DNA of 64,000 bases from Chloranthus sessilifolius (GCA_021018995.1 CM037587.1:68281604-68345603); one strand, 5' to 3'. Numbered from the stretch's first letter, positions 44,053 through 56,654 are shown. Notes: generated by a model from the sequence alone, not told the origin. Made by a program: numbers and translations.

Positions 44053-45195
44053 TCAGAGTAGGATATTATTGTACGACCGTTTGTAGAGGCGCTCGCCACA
44101 AATGACGTAATTAGCCACTAAACGTTGGATAGTCCACCTGTTCGTCTTGGACGTTCCATCAGGGGAAGCTCGAGTTTCTAGGAAGTTCTTGATATCTGAG
44201 AACCATGGTGACTCATCATCTAACTTTGTGGGCTCCTCAACCTGGATGCAGAAGGCCGGCTCATTCCTCTGTTCAATCATGATCGGCTTCATCTCGATGC
44301 CATAGGGGATTTCGATCATATATGCCAATGTTGTTAATGCATCGAAAAAGTTATTTCTCGATCGCGGGACATAGGAGAAGGTAACATCATCGAAGCATGC
44401 TATCAAATCCTTGAAGTTCTCATGATACGGGATTAGCTTCTCATCTTTCGTCTTCTAATATCCATTGTTTTGGAATAAAATCAGCTGTGAGTCGCCAAAT
44501 ACCCTGAGATGAGTTACATTTAAGTCAAGTGCTGCTTGTAAGCAAGCTGTACAGGCTTCATATTCGGCCATGTTATTTGTGCACATGAAGTAGAGCTTGA
44601 TGGAGACTTATACGTGAGATCCTTTTGGCGAAATCAGAACAACACCAACTCCTTGACCTTCGACATTGGCTGCCCCATCAAAGTGCATTACCTAGCACTC
44701 TTCTGTCTCTACTGCATCATCCTCCATCATGAACAAGATGTCCTCATCTGGAAATTTGGTCCTTAAAGGTTTGTAGTTAGGTAAGGAATTCTCGACAAGA
44801 TGATCAATGAGCGCTTATCCCTTGATTGACTTCTGAGTGACAAACGTGATGCCAAATTCAAACAAGTACTTCAATGGATCCATCTATGCTAGCAGGAGAA
44901 CGGCTTGGGATAGTAAGTAGTGGCAGAGCCTCAGCGTAGCCCATATGAGAGTCAGGCATGCTTTCTCCAGATGAGAATAGTGCGCCTCGTAGTCAGTGAA
45001 CTTCTTGTTGAGATAGTAGATGACTTGCTCTTTTCTTCCTATTTCATCATGCTACCCTAGGACACATCCCATCAAAATTTTTATTATAGAGAGATACATT
45101 ATGAGTGGTCTCTCAGATACTGGTGGTACTAAAACTGGCAGGTTAAGAAGGTATCCCTTGATTTTATCAAATATTGTTTGACAGTCGTCGTTCCA
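44053..45195 (-). pseudogene. E4 dual RNase H region, decayed
   Basis: 44053-44406 is open (FDDVTFSYVPRSRNNFFDAL and the integrase lead-in WFSDIKNFLETR). The two RNase H domains upstream (to about 45195) are readable only in pieces with many stops, aligned with E3 31440-32385. Confidence 0.65.
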
Positions 45196-46243
45196 TTAAA
45201 CCGGCAAATCTTTTCTCAGTAGTTTGAAGATCAACGTGCAGATAGGAGTGAGTTGTGTAATGAACCGATTGATGTACTGTATCCTGCCTAAGAAACCTTT
45301 GACCTCTTTCTCGGTAGATGATGGTAGCATTTCAACGATGGATTTTACCTTGATTGGGTCAACATCAATGCCTATTCGGCTGACAATGAAGCTCAGTAGC
45401 TTTCTTGACATGGCGTCGAATGCGTATTTTTGAGGGTTCAGGAACAACCTGTATTTTCTCAGCCTCTCAAATAGCTTTTGGAGGTTTATCAGATGATCCT
45501 CTCTTTTCTGAGACTTGGTGATCATGTCATCGACGTATACCTCAATTTCTCGGTGCCTCATGTCGTAGAACACTGCTGTCATCAATCTTTGGTAGGTTGC
45601 CCCAACATTTTTCAACCCGAACGGCATGACCCGATAACAGAAAGTTTCCAATGGAGTAATGAACACTGTCTTATCTTAGTCTGCTTTTGCCATCTTGATC
45701 TGATTATACCTAGAGAATCCATCCATAGATGAGAGCATCCCATGCCTGGCAGTGTTATTGACCAAGATGTCGATGTGTGGTAATGGGAAGTCATCATTTG
45801 GGCTCGCTTTGTTTAGGTTTCTGAAGTCAATGCACATGCAAACCTTTCCATCTTTCTTTGGTACGGGGATGATATTGGCTAGTCACTGCAGGTATTTAGA
45901 GACTATGAGAAACCCTACATCGTATTGCTTGATAACTTTATCCTTTACTTTCAACATCCATTTTGGCCTGATGCGTCTCAACTTTTGCTTGACCGGCTTA
46001 ACATCTGGATAGAGCGGCAACTCATGCTCGACCAAATCAGTATCCAAACCAGGCATATCCTCATATGACCATGCGAATACGTCCTGGTATGATTGAAAGG
46101 AAATCAATCATGCTGCTTCTTTCTACAGTTGATAGTGACATTCCAATCTTGGTGATTCTGGGAATCTCCTCGATTGACGTCCTCTATCTCTTTAACAATT
46201 GGGGTAGGGCCATGCTCAAAATCAGCATACCTTTTAAGGAGTT
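45196..46243 (-). pseudogene. pol: E4 reverse transcriptase, 5' end cut by CACTA element
   Basis: 45196-45666 is open over the catalytic part (MPFGLKNVGATYQRLM, EVYVDDMITKS, GFLGRIQYINRFI). 45883-46107 gives QDVFAWSYEDMPGLDTDLVE and the start of the RT fold; stops lie between. Upstream, ELLKRYADFEHGPTPIV is read to the junction at 46243, where CACTATAAAA begins. Orthologous to E3 30425-31440. Confidence 0.82.
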
Positions 46244-46690
46244 CACTATAAAAAAATTGGCTTTTTGTGGCGTTCAATAAATGCCACAAAAAGTTAGATA
46301 AACACCGCAAATACAATTAGCAGCGCTTTATTCAAACTTTGACAATACGTGTGCCATAGTAGCTATTTGCGATGTTCGTGGTAGCATTTTAGATAAAGCG
46401 TTGCTATATCTTTATTATTAGCGGCATTTAGGGAATGCCACTAAACGATCTCAAACAAGTCATGGTAAACATTCAGAAATGCCATCTAAATTGCTTTGAC
46501 AACACTTATAAATGCCACAAAATATAGTTGAAAGGTGTCGCTAATAGACCTATTTGCGATATTTTCTCTAAACGTCGCTAATAGTGTACCTAAAAGGATA
46601 TAGCAGTGTTTGTGGATGAAGCGCTACTGTAAGTGACCTATAGTGATGTGTTTCCGAAAACGCCGCAAAAAAATAATAATTTTTTTAAAA
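46244..46690. repeat. CACTA terminal repeat and subterminal repeats
   Basis: After the terminus come many short direct and inverted copies of GTGGCG/GCGGCATTT/AATGCCAC-like units (e.g. near 46266, 46281, 46377, 46428, 46436, 46480, 46512, 46532, 46575, 46660). Subterminal repeats of this kind bind the TNPA/TNP1-type protein in En/Spm elements. Confidence 0.75.
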
Positions 46691-47404
46691 AAATTCTTTA
46701 ATTTTATAAATATTTTAAAAAGTTACCTATATCATATATGTTTTTAAAAAACCCTCATCCTGACAAACAAAATAATTATTCATCCACAATAACACATTAA
46801 CCATTCAGGAAAGAAAAAATACAAGGCCCAATAGAATTTAACACAATATAATAAGCCTCCCCAAAAAAGCTTAATCATCAAAAGTAATAGTATAAAGAAC
46901 ACAAATCAACAAAAGTAAGGAGTTTTTTTCTAAGTCCAAATCACAAAATCCTTATATTCATAGCCCATAGGCTAAGTAACAAAAAACATAGTTAAATAAC
47001 AAAAATCCCCATTGTTTCTATCTCTGTGAGGTAATGTTGGCTTTTTGAGGTGAGTTGGTTCAATGGCACCATTATTGTAGCATGAAATATAGAAATCCTT
47101 TGGCATGTTGTGTTGCATTATAGTAAACTCAAAAACTACACAAACTAATCAAGAATCAACATCAGATAGGGAGGCATAAATGGATATTTAAAATAATCAA
47201 TGGATTCGAAGAAAGTAATCTTAAAGACTGAAATTCAACAACTTCAATAGACTCAAAATTTCAGTAGCTTACCTAGATAGGCACCTGATTAGATTTCGAT
47301 GGAAGGTACACCACTGCTCTTAGCATACAGAATTGAAACTAAACATTTCATTTAGTTAATAACATCAAAATAAAATAAATTCAAGTGAAATTAAGCATTT
47401 CATT
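46691..47404 (-). other. CACTA interior, no coding sequence seen
   Basis: AT-rich DNA downstream of the TNP1-like gene; no motif recognised. Confidence 0.5.
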
Positions 47405-48927
47405 TTAAATTTCTAGCGAATCTAATATTATAGTTAAAAAAGAAAAACAGTGATATATACCTGTTTTAGAAATCATCATTCTCATAAAGTTCTTCATTTC
47501 TGTAATCTTCTTCTCCATTATTGTAGTTTTTTCTGCTATTTGTGCTTTCATCCTGGCACTTTTTTCTATCATTTGTGCCACCATTGAGGCAACTCGTTCT
47601 GACACTTAGGTCTCTATTATGATATTGTTCTTTGCCCTTTGGGTCTTCAATTCTTCTAGCTCAGCTCTCATTGCAAAGAGTTCACTAGAGGATGCACGAT
47701 GGCTAGAGGTTGACCCAAAAATACTAGTAGGGGTTGGGCCTAATCCAATGCCTCGAACACGACCATGTCTCTCTTTTCTCATAGCCCGAGCATACACGTT
47801 AGTGCGAGAGATCGAATTTTGTGATCCCTCCATTAGCGTTGAATGGTAATCTTGCATCTCTTTCTAGAATAATTTGAATTTCAATTAATTATCTAATTTC
47901 AAGTGATAAAAAAGAGTATAAGTGAAATGATATATTATTGATAGTTAGAATTATAATCTTACGATCTTTTCTCCAGCAATAGTGTTGATCGGCGTTCCAT
48001 CTTTACGATGATGTGTTAAGATAAAAACATATGCTCGACTCGGCGCTTCTTGTGTCTCGCTCGTCATACTCTATGCCAAAGGACAATCACTCATTTTAAT
48101 TAATTATAAAAATTAGTTGATGACGTATAATACATTAAAAAAATATTATGAAATAAAATAGTTACTTGATCGTGGAATACCCTTGCGAAGCTTTTAGATC
48201 TAGATGTATGAGGTAATTTTTGTTGAGCCCGGATTAGTTTATTTTTTACACTGTTTTACTATAGTGCATAAATTATTAGATAATGAGGCATTTGTTATAT
48301 AAAAGATATGTTAGAAACCGTATGTATTTAAAACATACCTTCCCCTCCTCAGTAGACCTGAAGTAGATGATTTTTTTCCATTATTTTTGAAGTATATTAT
48401 TAGGGCAATTTGTAATGAAATCATCATCTTCGCTAAGAATATCAAAGAATTTAATTTTCGAATGGCTCTTGTGATCCCTCCATTGTTTGCCGACGGATCT
48501 CATTATATTTTTCCGCAGCCCTTCTTCAATATTAAACTTTGTCTACCAATATAGTATAAAAATGATGATACAATTAGTGTTTACTTTGCTCTAAGTTTAA
48601 ATTAGGCAAAAATGAAGAAAAACATGCATACTATAAAAACAAGCACTTATTTATCAAAATTTGATTCCATACACGTTCATTCGAATCACTTTTCACCTTA
48701 TGCCAATCCTTTTTATCAAGGGGCAACACAGCAGGATCTCTTGCTAACTTGCCACAATAGCTAGATAAATATTTAGCATCATCCCCTACTGGTCGCCCTC
48801 CATCGCCTAAAATTTTTACGTTCTTACCATTTAGTAAGGAATTAAGATAAACACACTTTGTTTTACCTCATCTCTTTTTTGAGGATTGAGAAGTACCATC
48901 TAAAGATGATGACTCTGGAGGGTCCAT
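47405..48927 (-). pseudogene. CACTA TNP1-like accessory protein (plant En/Spm transposase family)
   Basis: Start at ATG near 48927 (MDPPESSSLDGTSQSSKKR, then a TGA). Further pieces in order on the minus strand: LNSLLNGKNVKILGDGGRPV with YLSSYCGKLARDPAVLPLDK (about 48640-48840), GLRKNIMRSVGKQWRDHKS (about 48450-48530), and C-terminal RAELEELKTQRAK and ARMKAQIAEKTTIMEKKITE coiled coil (47405-47857). The order matches the plant Ptta/En/Spm family that accompanies TNP2 and binds subterminal repeats. AT-rich introns probably separate exons; splicing was not resolved. Confidence 0.7.
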
Positions 48928-49288
48928 CTGCTTAAATTCAGAAGAGAATACTAAAAGATTAGTCTAACATTGTTCATATTTTGTAAATAAATACGAAAAG
49001 TAGATCATATATGTGCTCTCCTAGATGGCAGCACAACTTCAAACACTTTATTACAAATATTGGAAGGCATTGGAGTTGGCTGCTATGTATCGGAAACAAG
49101 AGATTTTAAACTTTGCTAACATATATAAAAAAAGAGTATAACTTGACATGGTACTCAAAGATGATATTTATTTTTGAGCTAAAAATATTCTTGTTTTATA
49201 TTAAGAAACCATGTTTCTCCTCATAAGATGAAAAAGTTATCTAGTGAGTGCCATCATACAATTTGTGTGCACAAAAATTTCTATAAAA
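48928..49288 (-). other. Intergenic stretch between CACTA genes
   Basis: About 360 bases of AT-rich sequence with no ORF, between the TNP2 end and the TNP1-like start; both genes read on the minus strand. Confidence 0.5.
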
Positions 49289-52200
49289 TCACTCATTTTC
49301 AATCTCATCGATTTCTACATCGAAATTTGATTCATCTTCATCACTGATACCATCAATTAAAGGAGTTTGTTCAGCAGAATGCTTATGAATAGGTACAACA
49401 ACAGTTGAACCAATAACATCTTCCTTCACCCAATTGACAACATCAGTATTACGTTCTATTGTTTCATTTAATTGTTGGTTTCCACATGGTCCTTCGCCTA
49501 ATAACTCAACATCTTCACCACCCATATCGAATAGGTCTCTAGGCATAATCTTGACAACCATATGCCAATTAGGCTTGGTTAGATCCTTAACATAAAAAAC
49601 CTGCTTAGCTTGAGATGCGAATATGTATGGTTCATCGGTTGCTTGTAGACCAAAGAACATTTTTTTTTAAAAATTCACAAGTGTAAATCCCAATTCATCG
49701 GCCTTAATTTCCCTTCCTTGTGACATTACATTGAACCAGTCACATTTGAATAGTACAAACTTCAGCTCCTCAGAATATGTCAACTCAATTATGTTTGTTA
49801 ATTGATCATAGTAAGTTATCTCTCCTGCAATGGGTCTTCTATCCCTTTTACTTGCATAACTCATAGTTGCTGCTGTGATGGAAACACCACTATTTTGAGT
49901 CCTAGCACTCTTCTCTTTACCGATTGTTCGAAATTTATATCCACTAACTGTGTAGCTAGTGAACCTCATAACTGAAAATTATGGACATTGAAAAAGTAGA
50001 TGAAGTCCTTCTGGTACTGGTCTATTAGCTTTTCGCAACTTTGGAACTATATAAATTGGAGAAGGTTAAATAATATTTTAAATTCTTCTAAAAAATTTAT
50101 CTAATAAGTGGATGCCCTAATATGTTCTTTAAACCAACTAACAAATTATTCGTTGTGCACGGAGATATGCATTCGAATTCGTCAAAAGCAATAGCTTGTT
50201 GTGCTGCTTGTCTCATCATATTTTTTAAGGAGTACTAGACATTAAATAATATTGAAAAGTAATATCATAAAGTCTCAAGTTCTTACTCTAAATAACTTCT
50301 AACCATCTCATGATTGAAGAGGATATATCTATGTGCTTGAGTCCATTCTATCTCTTTCAGAATGAATGGTGAGGCACCCTTGAGAGCAATTTCATCAGGG
50401 GTCGGTTTAACCTAATTTCAATATTCTGTAAATACCTTGAGCAAAATGTGAGACATTCATTTGCGATATATCCTTCCGCAATGGATCCTTCAAGTTGAGC
50501 TCGATTGTGCACATATGATTTCAATGTTAAGAGGTATCTATAGGTAAAAAAAATTAGCATCGACAAGTGAAACATCAAATAATTAAAATTTAATTAAAAC
50601 ATTATAAGAAAATACCTTTCAATTGGATACATTCATCGATACTGGACTAGACTGGACTACCTATCAGTGCCTCTGATGTCAAATGTATGGGCAAGTGAAC
50701 CATAATATCAAAGAATGTAGGAGGAAATTTTTCTCTAAGTAACAAAGAACCAACACAATGCGTTCCTCGAGTCTCTTCAAATCATCGACCACACAAACTT
50801 GCGAGCATAATTCCTGAAAGAATGCGCTCATTCTATCAATGTAGATGTTACATTTGTGGGCAGCAACTTCCGAATCGCTAGTGGAAGAAATTATTGTATA
50901 ATGACATGCCCGTCATGACTTTTTAGGCCAAAGATTTTACGGTCTTTAACATTGACGCACCTTGCTATATTAGAGGAGTAACCATCCGAAACCTTCACAT
51001 TTTTTAACACACTGCAAAACTTCTCTTTCTCATTTTTTGTCATAGAATAGCATGCAGGTGGTAGATAGGCTCGATTATTTTCCTTCTATTTCGGGTGAAA
51101 CTCTTATCTTAGCCTCATTGCTTCTAAGTTTTGACATGCTTTTAAATTATCCTTCATCTTTCCTTCAATATTCAATAAAGTTCCAAGAATATTGTCACAT
51201 ACGTTTTTTTGAATGTGCATCACATCTAAATTGTGCCTTAGTAAATTATGCTCCTAATATGGCAACTCAAAGAATATACTCTTCTTCTTCCAGTTATATG
51301 ACAATTCTGTAGTCTCTTTGTTTCTTGATCTTTTCCTCACTTGCTAATTTTCGAAAATATTTATATTGTTCTCTAGCTGGTTTAATACATCAGTCCCTAA
51401 TAGAGGAACTGGAGCTTCTCTGACCTCTACGGTGCCATTGAAAGATTGTTTCTATTTTTGAAACTTATGATTTCACGGTAAGAATCACCGATGACCCAAA
51501 TAACAATGCTTCCTATCATTTGACAAGTAGCAACTACATGTATCTTTATGGCATGAAGGACATGCCAATTTTCCTTTCCTGCTCTAACCTGACAATATAA
51601 CATATCCTGGGAAATCACTAATGGTCCAAAGCAAGGACGCATGCAGTTGAAATGCTTCTTTCTTTGAAGCGTTATAAGTATTGACTCCAAATTCCCATTA
51701 TGCTTGTAGCTCATCAATCAAAGGCCTTAAGTATTCATTAATGTTATTTTCAGGGCTAGATGGACCAGGTATAAGCAATGACAGGATCATATTGGGTTGT
51801 TTCATGCACAACCATGAAGGCAAATTATACGGAATAAGTATCACAGGCCAAGTACTATGCATAATACTCATTGTTCCAAAAGAGTTGAAGCCATCACTTG
51901 CCAACCCAAGTCTAACATTGCGAGAGTCTCCATCAAACGTAGGGTTGATGAGATCAAAGTTTTTCCATGATTGAGAATCTCCAAGATGCCTTAATATACC
52001 ATCTTTAGTAGCACCCTCTTCATGTCATCTCATATCACATACAGTTTCTGATGACACGTACAACCTTTGAAGTCTAAATTTTAGAGGGAAATGACATAGA
52101 ATTTTGCAGGACTCTTTTTCTTATAGCCTCCTACATGATCCTCTTGGGATTTCCATCATGACATGCCATAGACGTTACATGATTATTTATCGGCATACTC

Positions 52201-52843
52201 CCTCCAATACAATATACAATTATTTGGGCAGGTGTCAATTTTGTTATAATTTAAACCCAAGTCTGTAATAATTTTCTTGTTCTATGAAAAAGATTTTGGC
52301 AACATAGACCCCTTAGGGAAAGCTTATCATAACAAATCAAGCAACATACTCAAGGACTTATTGCTCCATCCACCTAAATATTTTATATGCCATAACTTAA
52401 TAATGAAAGATAATGTTGTATGTGATTTACACCACGGATATAAATCTTTTTCGATATCATGTGCTAATTTGTAGAATTTTGTGGCACTTTCATTGAGTAA
52501 ATCATTTGTTCAGTCTACTAAACCGTCATGAACTTCTGTTGGAACTGGAATTCCAAATTCATCAGATCCATTATCTATCACATCATCTTACCTATAATTT
52601 ATAGAAATAACATCCTCTCCATGAAAACTCCATATAGTACAATTTTGGATGAACCCATTGCATATCAAATGCTCATATAATGCACCCTCATCCTAATAGT
52701 GTGCATTACAACATTTTGTGCATGGACACAAGAACCTTCCATGAACAGGCACTCCATGGGATATTGCAAAGTCGATAAATCTTTTCACCCCCTTGAATAT
52801 ACTCTTCAGAAGCTCTATGCTTTCGAATCCAACTCTTATCCAT
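49289..52843 (-). pseudogene. CACTA TNP2-like transposase
   Basis: Start at ATG 52841-52843 (MDKSWIRKHRASEEYIQGGE), the transposase-associated zinc-binding domain, frameshifted near CPCTKCCN. Then the Transposase_21 core: KDGILRHLGDSQSWKNFD, LASDGFNSFGTMS, TWPVILIPYNLPSWLC and SPENNINEYLRPLIDEL (51698-52040). Then DUF4218 (RAQLEGSIAEGYIANECLTF, 50357-50578) and DUF4216 (49667-49969; then ASQAKQVFYVKDLTKPNWHM in 49289-49660) with an acidic tail. Domain order is canonical. Stops and frame changes between blocks show decay or unresolved introns. It would cut the element at its CACTA ends. Confidence 0.87.
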
Positions 52844-53426
52844 AATGTAAAAGATTGGATGATCCTGACCACTACCTTCTTCGTATATTGAAAATCCAAA
52901 AAAAAAATATGATAATGAAAATGAAGAGTAGAGAAAGACATTAATGAAATAAATAGAAAAGAAATAACTGCACAAAATAAATAAGATTATGTTAAATTCC
53001 TTAAATAAAATAAATATGATGATAGAAAAAAAATATAGTTAATTCTCAACTCTAAGAAGAGAAAGAGGACAAGAAAGAAGAAAAAAGGTTAATGATATTG
53101 CATTGTAAGAGACAACCTTCAGTATCATTAGAGTGATGGCCCGTAATATAAATCTAGAACAATCACCATGACCCAGATCTAGATTTAATGGCAACTAAAG
53201 GTGAAAGTTTTAATATTGCCTATTTTTAGCAAACATAAAAAAACTTCCAAAAAAGGATATTTTTTTCCATACATGATTTTACATATACATGAATTTATAA
53301 ATGTATAGAAGAATATATCTCTCAGGTTTTCTAAGGCTGTCCATGAACACACGTGCATGTGTTGAGGTTATGAATATGGATGGCTGACTAAAAGAAAAAA
53401 GAAAAGGCCTTAAGCCATGTCTAATG

Positions 53427-53510
53427 CGTTGTTTGACAAAACTCATGGGAAGTTTTTTTTTCTTTACTTTCCATGGGTTGGTGAAGAAAAAAACTCATGG
53501 GAAGATTTTT
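53427..53510. repeat. Inverted repeat / possible MITE fragment
   Basis: AAACTCATGGGAAGTTT and, after a T-rich loop, ACTTTCCATGGGTT form a near-perfect stem; AAACTCATGGGAAG recurs at about 53490. The neighbouring TTGTTTGACAAAA/CCGTTTGGCTAA wording is common at MITE ends. No target duplication was defined. Confidence 0.35.
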
Positions 53511-53764
53511 TTAAATAAATCATAGGTTTGTAAAACTTTTTTTTCAAACCGTTTGGCTAATAAGTCGTAAAATTTGATGTGCCACCATTTCTCTCTTATC
53601 CAACCGTTTCCTCTTGGATGTATTCAGTTTATTGGACGAATGGTTGCTGCTGTTGTGGAGCTCAGTTTTGTCAAACAAGGCATACAAGTTGTCGAAAAGC
53701 TGGGCAGTCCACAGCAAGATACCTTATCAACTGGGTAGTCCACAACAAGAATCGATAGCATATG

Positions 53765-53800
53765 GATAGGGCCGGCCCTGACATTTTGGGGGCCCAAGGC
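53765..53800. repeat. Possible transposon terminus with GGGCCGGCCC
   Basis: TAGGGCCGGCCCTGA followed by CATTTTGGGGGCCC. Palindromic termini like this occur at some plant hAT/MITE ends. No second end was found. Confidence 0.3.
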
Positions 53801-53826
53801 GAGTTCCTAAAATGGGGCCCATGTTT

Positions 53827-53897
53827 CATTTCAGAATTTTGACTTGTGAGACACTATGGACTTCATTTCAGAATTTTTACTTGTGAGACACTATGGC
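53827..53897. repeat. 37-bp tandem duplication
   Basis: CATTTCAGAATTTTGACTTG... is repeated at 53864 with one substitution, then TGAGACACTATGG in both units. Confidence 0.85.
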
Positions 53898-54589
53898 TGG
53901 AGGAGTGATCCTCTAAATGTAGAAATTGCCTTTATTCAGTATGATTGAAATGCTCATACATAGATAGCTGAGCACTCCCCTAGGCTTGACCATTGGATAA
54001 GAAGGAGATGGAATGAGTGCAAAGGTTAATCCCATCAACTATCAGGCTCATTCCCCTTGCTGCTAGTGGTATTACCTTTAAGCCTACTACTCAAGCTCAT
54101 GCTTCAGCTACATGATGGGCCATAGTATCTGAACCTTGAAATAGTCCATCACATCCGTAAACGGCACATGCCCATACATCTATAAGGTCCTATATCCGTT
54201 TATTTTGAGCGCTTCAAGCCTGGGCTCTGACCCATGACCTACCAGATCCAAAGTATCAATAGGCTAGTCTATCCCATATATAGCCCTAAGCTTCACCCGT
54301 AGTTCAAGGCTAATAATAGAATGTGCTACTGACTTAATATGTTAACTCATGAATGACTGTACTGAAGAATTCACGAGTCACCTAGTTCTAGGCACTTGTA
54401 AATCTCATGAGATATAGCATACTGCCCAATCATGAAACTCTTGAACACTTGTGTTGGCACCACAATTTCAGAAGAGAGTTCTCAGGATGAGGATTTTTCA
54501 TAGAAAGATAACACTAATGATGGGCCGTCTATGGTACTTAATTCGTCATTTGACCAAGCGAATGGAATTGGTTTGGAGGGAAGCAATTG

Positions 54590-54925
54590 GCGGTTCGATT
54601 CGGTCCAATTTGGCTCGATTAGGCGAACTAGGCAAATTTGGGTATTTTAATATAAAATGCCTCTAAAAGGCGCATTAGGTGGAGGGAATCGAACTCACTA
54701 CCTATATTATCCACATCATAGTCATTACTTACATAACCAACTGAGCTTACAACTGTTTTTGTTTGAAAAACTACTAATTAATATATTTCAACTAATTGTT
54801 AACTTATCAAAAAACAAAAAACAATAATCCTAATCTTAGTGAATTAGGTTCGCATGAGAGTAGTGAATTGCGAATTACGAACTCGAAAATGAATCGAGCG
54901 AATTGAGAATTAAGTAACATAGATA
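54590..54925 (-). repeat. tRNA-like / SINE-like fragment within TTCGATTCGG-rich sequence
   Basis: On the minus strand 54683-54750 shows AGCTCAGTTGGTTATGTAAG (A-box-like) and GAGTTCGATTCCCTCC (B-box-like) about 45 bases apart. The acceptor stem does not pair, so it is not a working tRNA. Flanks at 54590-54640 and 54850-54920 both carry TCGATT/GAATCG-rich text in roughly inverted arrangement. Confidence 0.35.
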
Positions 54926-56654
54926 GGCACAACGGCAATGGCCTCTGCTAACCAACACAGAAATTTCGAGCAAACCAAACATCAGTGTGGGGAGTGCCTT
55001 GGAATTAAAAGCTCCATTATGGTAATCTATTAGAAACAACAAGATCTTCAGAGACATGGTAGCTAAATTTATATCTAAGATATGACCATAAGCTTCATAT
55101 TTTAATAAGGGCTCTTGCTTGTAAGAAATTTGTGACATATTAGAGTGGACAACTGTCATAGTAATAGGCAAAAAATGAGTCCTCAACTTCTATCAAGTAG
55201 CAATTTCCAAAGCCAACAAATTAGCTAGGGAGAGTGCATGAAAAAGTCCAAATATGTGGGACCCATCCTTTATAATACTAAATGGGTTCCTGTTTTGAGG
55301 GCTCAAGTAACTTGCTTGAGCTATGTGATTTGTTTCCTTTTCGCTCATCAGTAAGCTTATCATTATTAATAACAAGTAGAGAAGTGAGACTTTCATGACT
55401 TGCAGTCATTGAGACATAGGTGTCCTCCCTCAAACTTGGATGCTTAAGTACCATATTTATAGAAGTCATTTTGTAATCTTGATTCAGTCAATATTTCTTA
55501 GTAGATCCATATCACTTAAGATCAATGAAATTGGCTTTCGCGTGCCCTTCCAGTCGGAGAAGCTTAGACGCAGAAATATTTCCCCTTTCAAGTTTTGACA
55601 GTCACTTGGTTTCCCAAATATAGGATGAGTTCTCAAAGTGATTTACTTGGTGGACTGTTAAAGGTGGTCATAATTATCAATAATTTAATAAAAAGTAAAG
55701 GTGCTTCATTTTCTAAAAGGTCGGTAAACAAGATTTGGGTTTAACAGAAAGTCTAAAAACTCTAATCCAATAGACACATGCATCACAAGGCATATGTAAA
55801 AGTGGATGTTTCAGCTATGGAATGTGGAGATCATCCTTCACTGTCAAATAGGATCTATGACAGCCCGGGTTTCCTTACCCCAAAACCCGCAACGTCGGAT
55901 CTTGCGGAAGATCTGAGTTACAGTGATGCTATGGTATCAAATATAAGCATCACTACCTGACAGCTCGATCTTTCCTCACAGTTAAACAATAGGAAGGATC
56001 AGGCTATCTCATAAAGGCAAGCTTAAAAAGGCGGGAATAAAGTGCACAAAATGGAAACAAATATAGAGCTACATCAATAACGGAATGGCAACATAAACCC
56101 ACGAAACTAGCTATCATATGTACAAAACCTCAAAAGAACTATCATCCACCGATGAAGGCCGGCCTCCATCTAAACAGTGGATCAGAATATACTTTGTATT
56201 TAATTACAAAATTGCTCATATACCGTTTGCTCAAAATCACAAACATATCTAAGATCCACCCAAGCTACTAAGGGAAATGCTCCTCAGGCAAGTCCTCTTC
56301 CTCGGTAGGATTGTAGTCCGGATCCTCTATTTGTTCAGGATCACGCTCCAAATGAATTCCTATAGCTGTGATGTATAGTTGAGGGGTGAGCTTCATCCAA
56401 GCTCAATAGGGAATAACAAATGCTAAACTACAATTTATCCTTCTCATTCATGGATCTTGATGCATAAATAAAATAGAGTCGAGCTAAAAATTCTTTAGCA
56501 AAAATCAAACTTATTCTTTCATGTATGCAGGAAATCAAGTATTCAACATGATGCATATAGGATCAAACAAAATGTGTCAGAGACATGGAAGCAAATCACA
56601 AGTACCTTGTTAGAGCGTGTAGCAAGGAGTTACAAAAAAGTTACATACCAAGCT

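Larger units (their letters stand above)
17159..46243 (-). mobile_element. E4: Tat-lineage Ty3/gypsy retrotransposon, minus strand, split by E3 and cut by a CACTA element
   Basis: Seen: 17159-18648 is the reverse complement of the same LTR family as E3, followed inward by the matching polypurine tract. At 42990-46243 the minus strand encodes integrase, RNase H and RT closely similar to E3's. Between them lie two plus-strand (antisense) genes and the E3 insertion (21519-39232). Without E3 the visible part is about 11.4 kb. Protease, gag and the 5' LTR are missing because a CACTA end starts at 46244. Extra genes between pol and the 3' LTR, in sense or antisense, are known in Tat elements. Confidence 0.85.
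46244..52975. mobile_element. CACTA (En/Spm) DNA transposon, one end visible
   Basis: Left end CACTATAAAAAAATTGGC at 46244 interrupts E4 RT and is followed by 0.45 kb of subterminal repeats, then TNP1-like and TNP2-like genes on the minus strand. The expected inverted terminus (…TATAGTG) to the right is not found before E5, so the right end is deleted, diverged, or hidden in the unresolved 52976-55857 stretch. The right limit given is only the end of recognisable gene sequence. The 3-bp duplication (GTT, 46241-46243?) cannot be confirmed. Confidence 0.82.
52976..55857. other. Unresolved AT-rich stretch between CACTA and E5
   Basis: 2.9 kb without a gene I can defend. Minus-strand ORFs at 54875-55469 have no recognisable domain. 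Small repeats inside are listed separately. It may hold the lost CACTA end, old flanking DNA or unknown elements. Confidence 0.5.

Noticed and set aside
46636..46650. CCTATAGTG as the right end of a small CACTA MITE starting at 46244
   Set aside because: Only seven bases match the terminus inverted, and the subterminal repeats continue beyond it (to about 46665), so it is more likely part of the subterminal region.
54683..54750. Functional tRNA gene
   Set aside because: A- and B-box resemblance only; acceptor and anticodon stems do not form and no terminator run is in place.
54875..55469. Host protein-coding gene on the minus strand
   Set aside because: Three short ORFs with no recognisable domain, no clear splice structure and mixed composition.
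55858..55960. TGACAGCCCGGG as the start of a plus-strand LTR
   Set aside because: The polypurine tract at 58630-58645 and the integrase to its right are both in minus orientation, so it is better read as the end of a minus-strand LTR. The alternative was not fully excluded.
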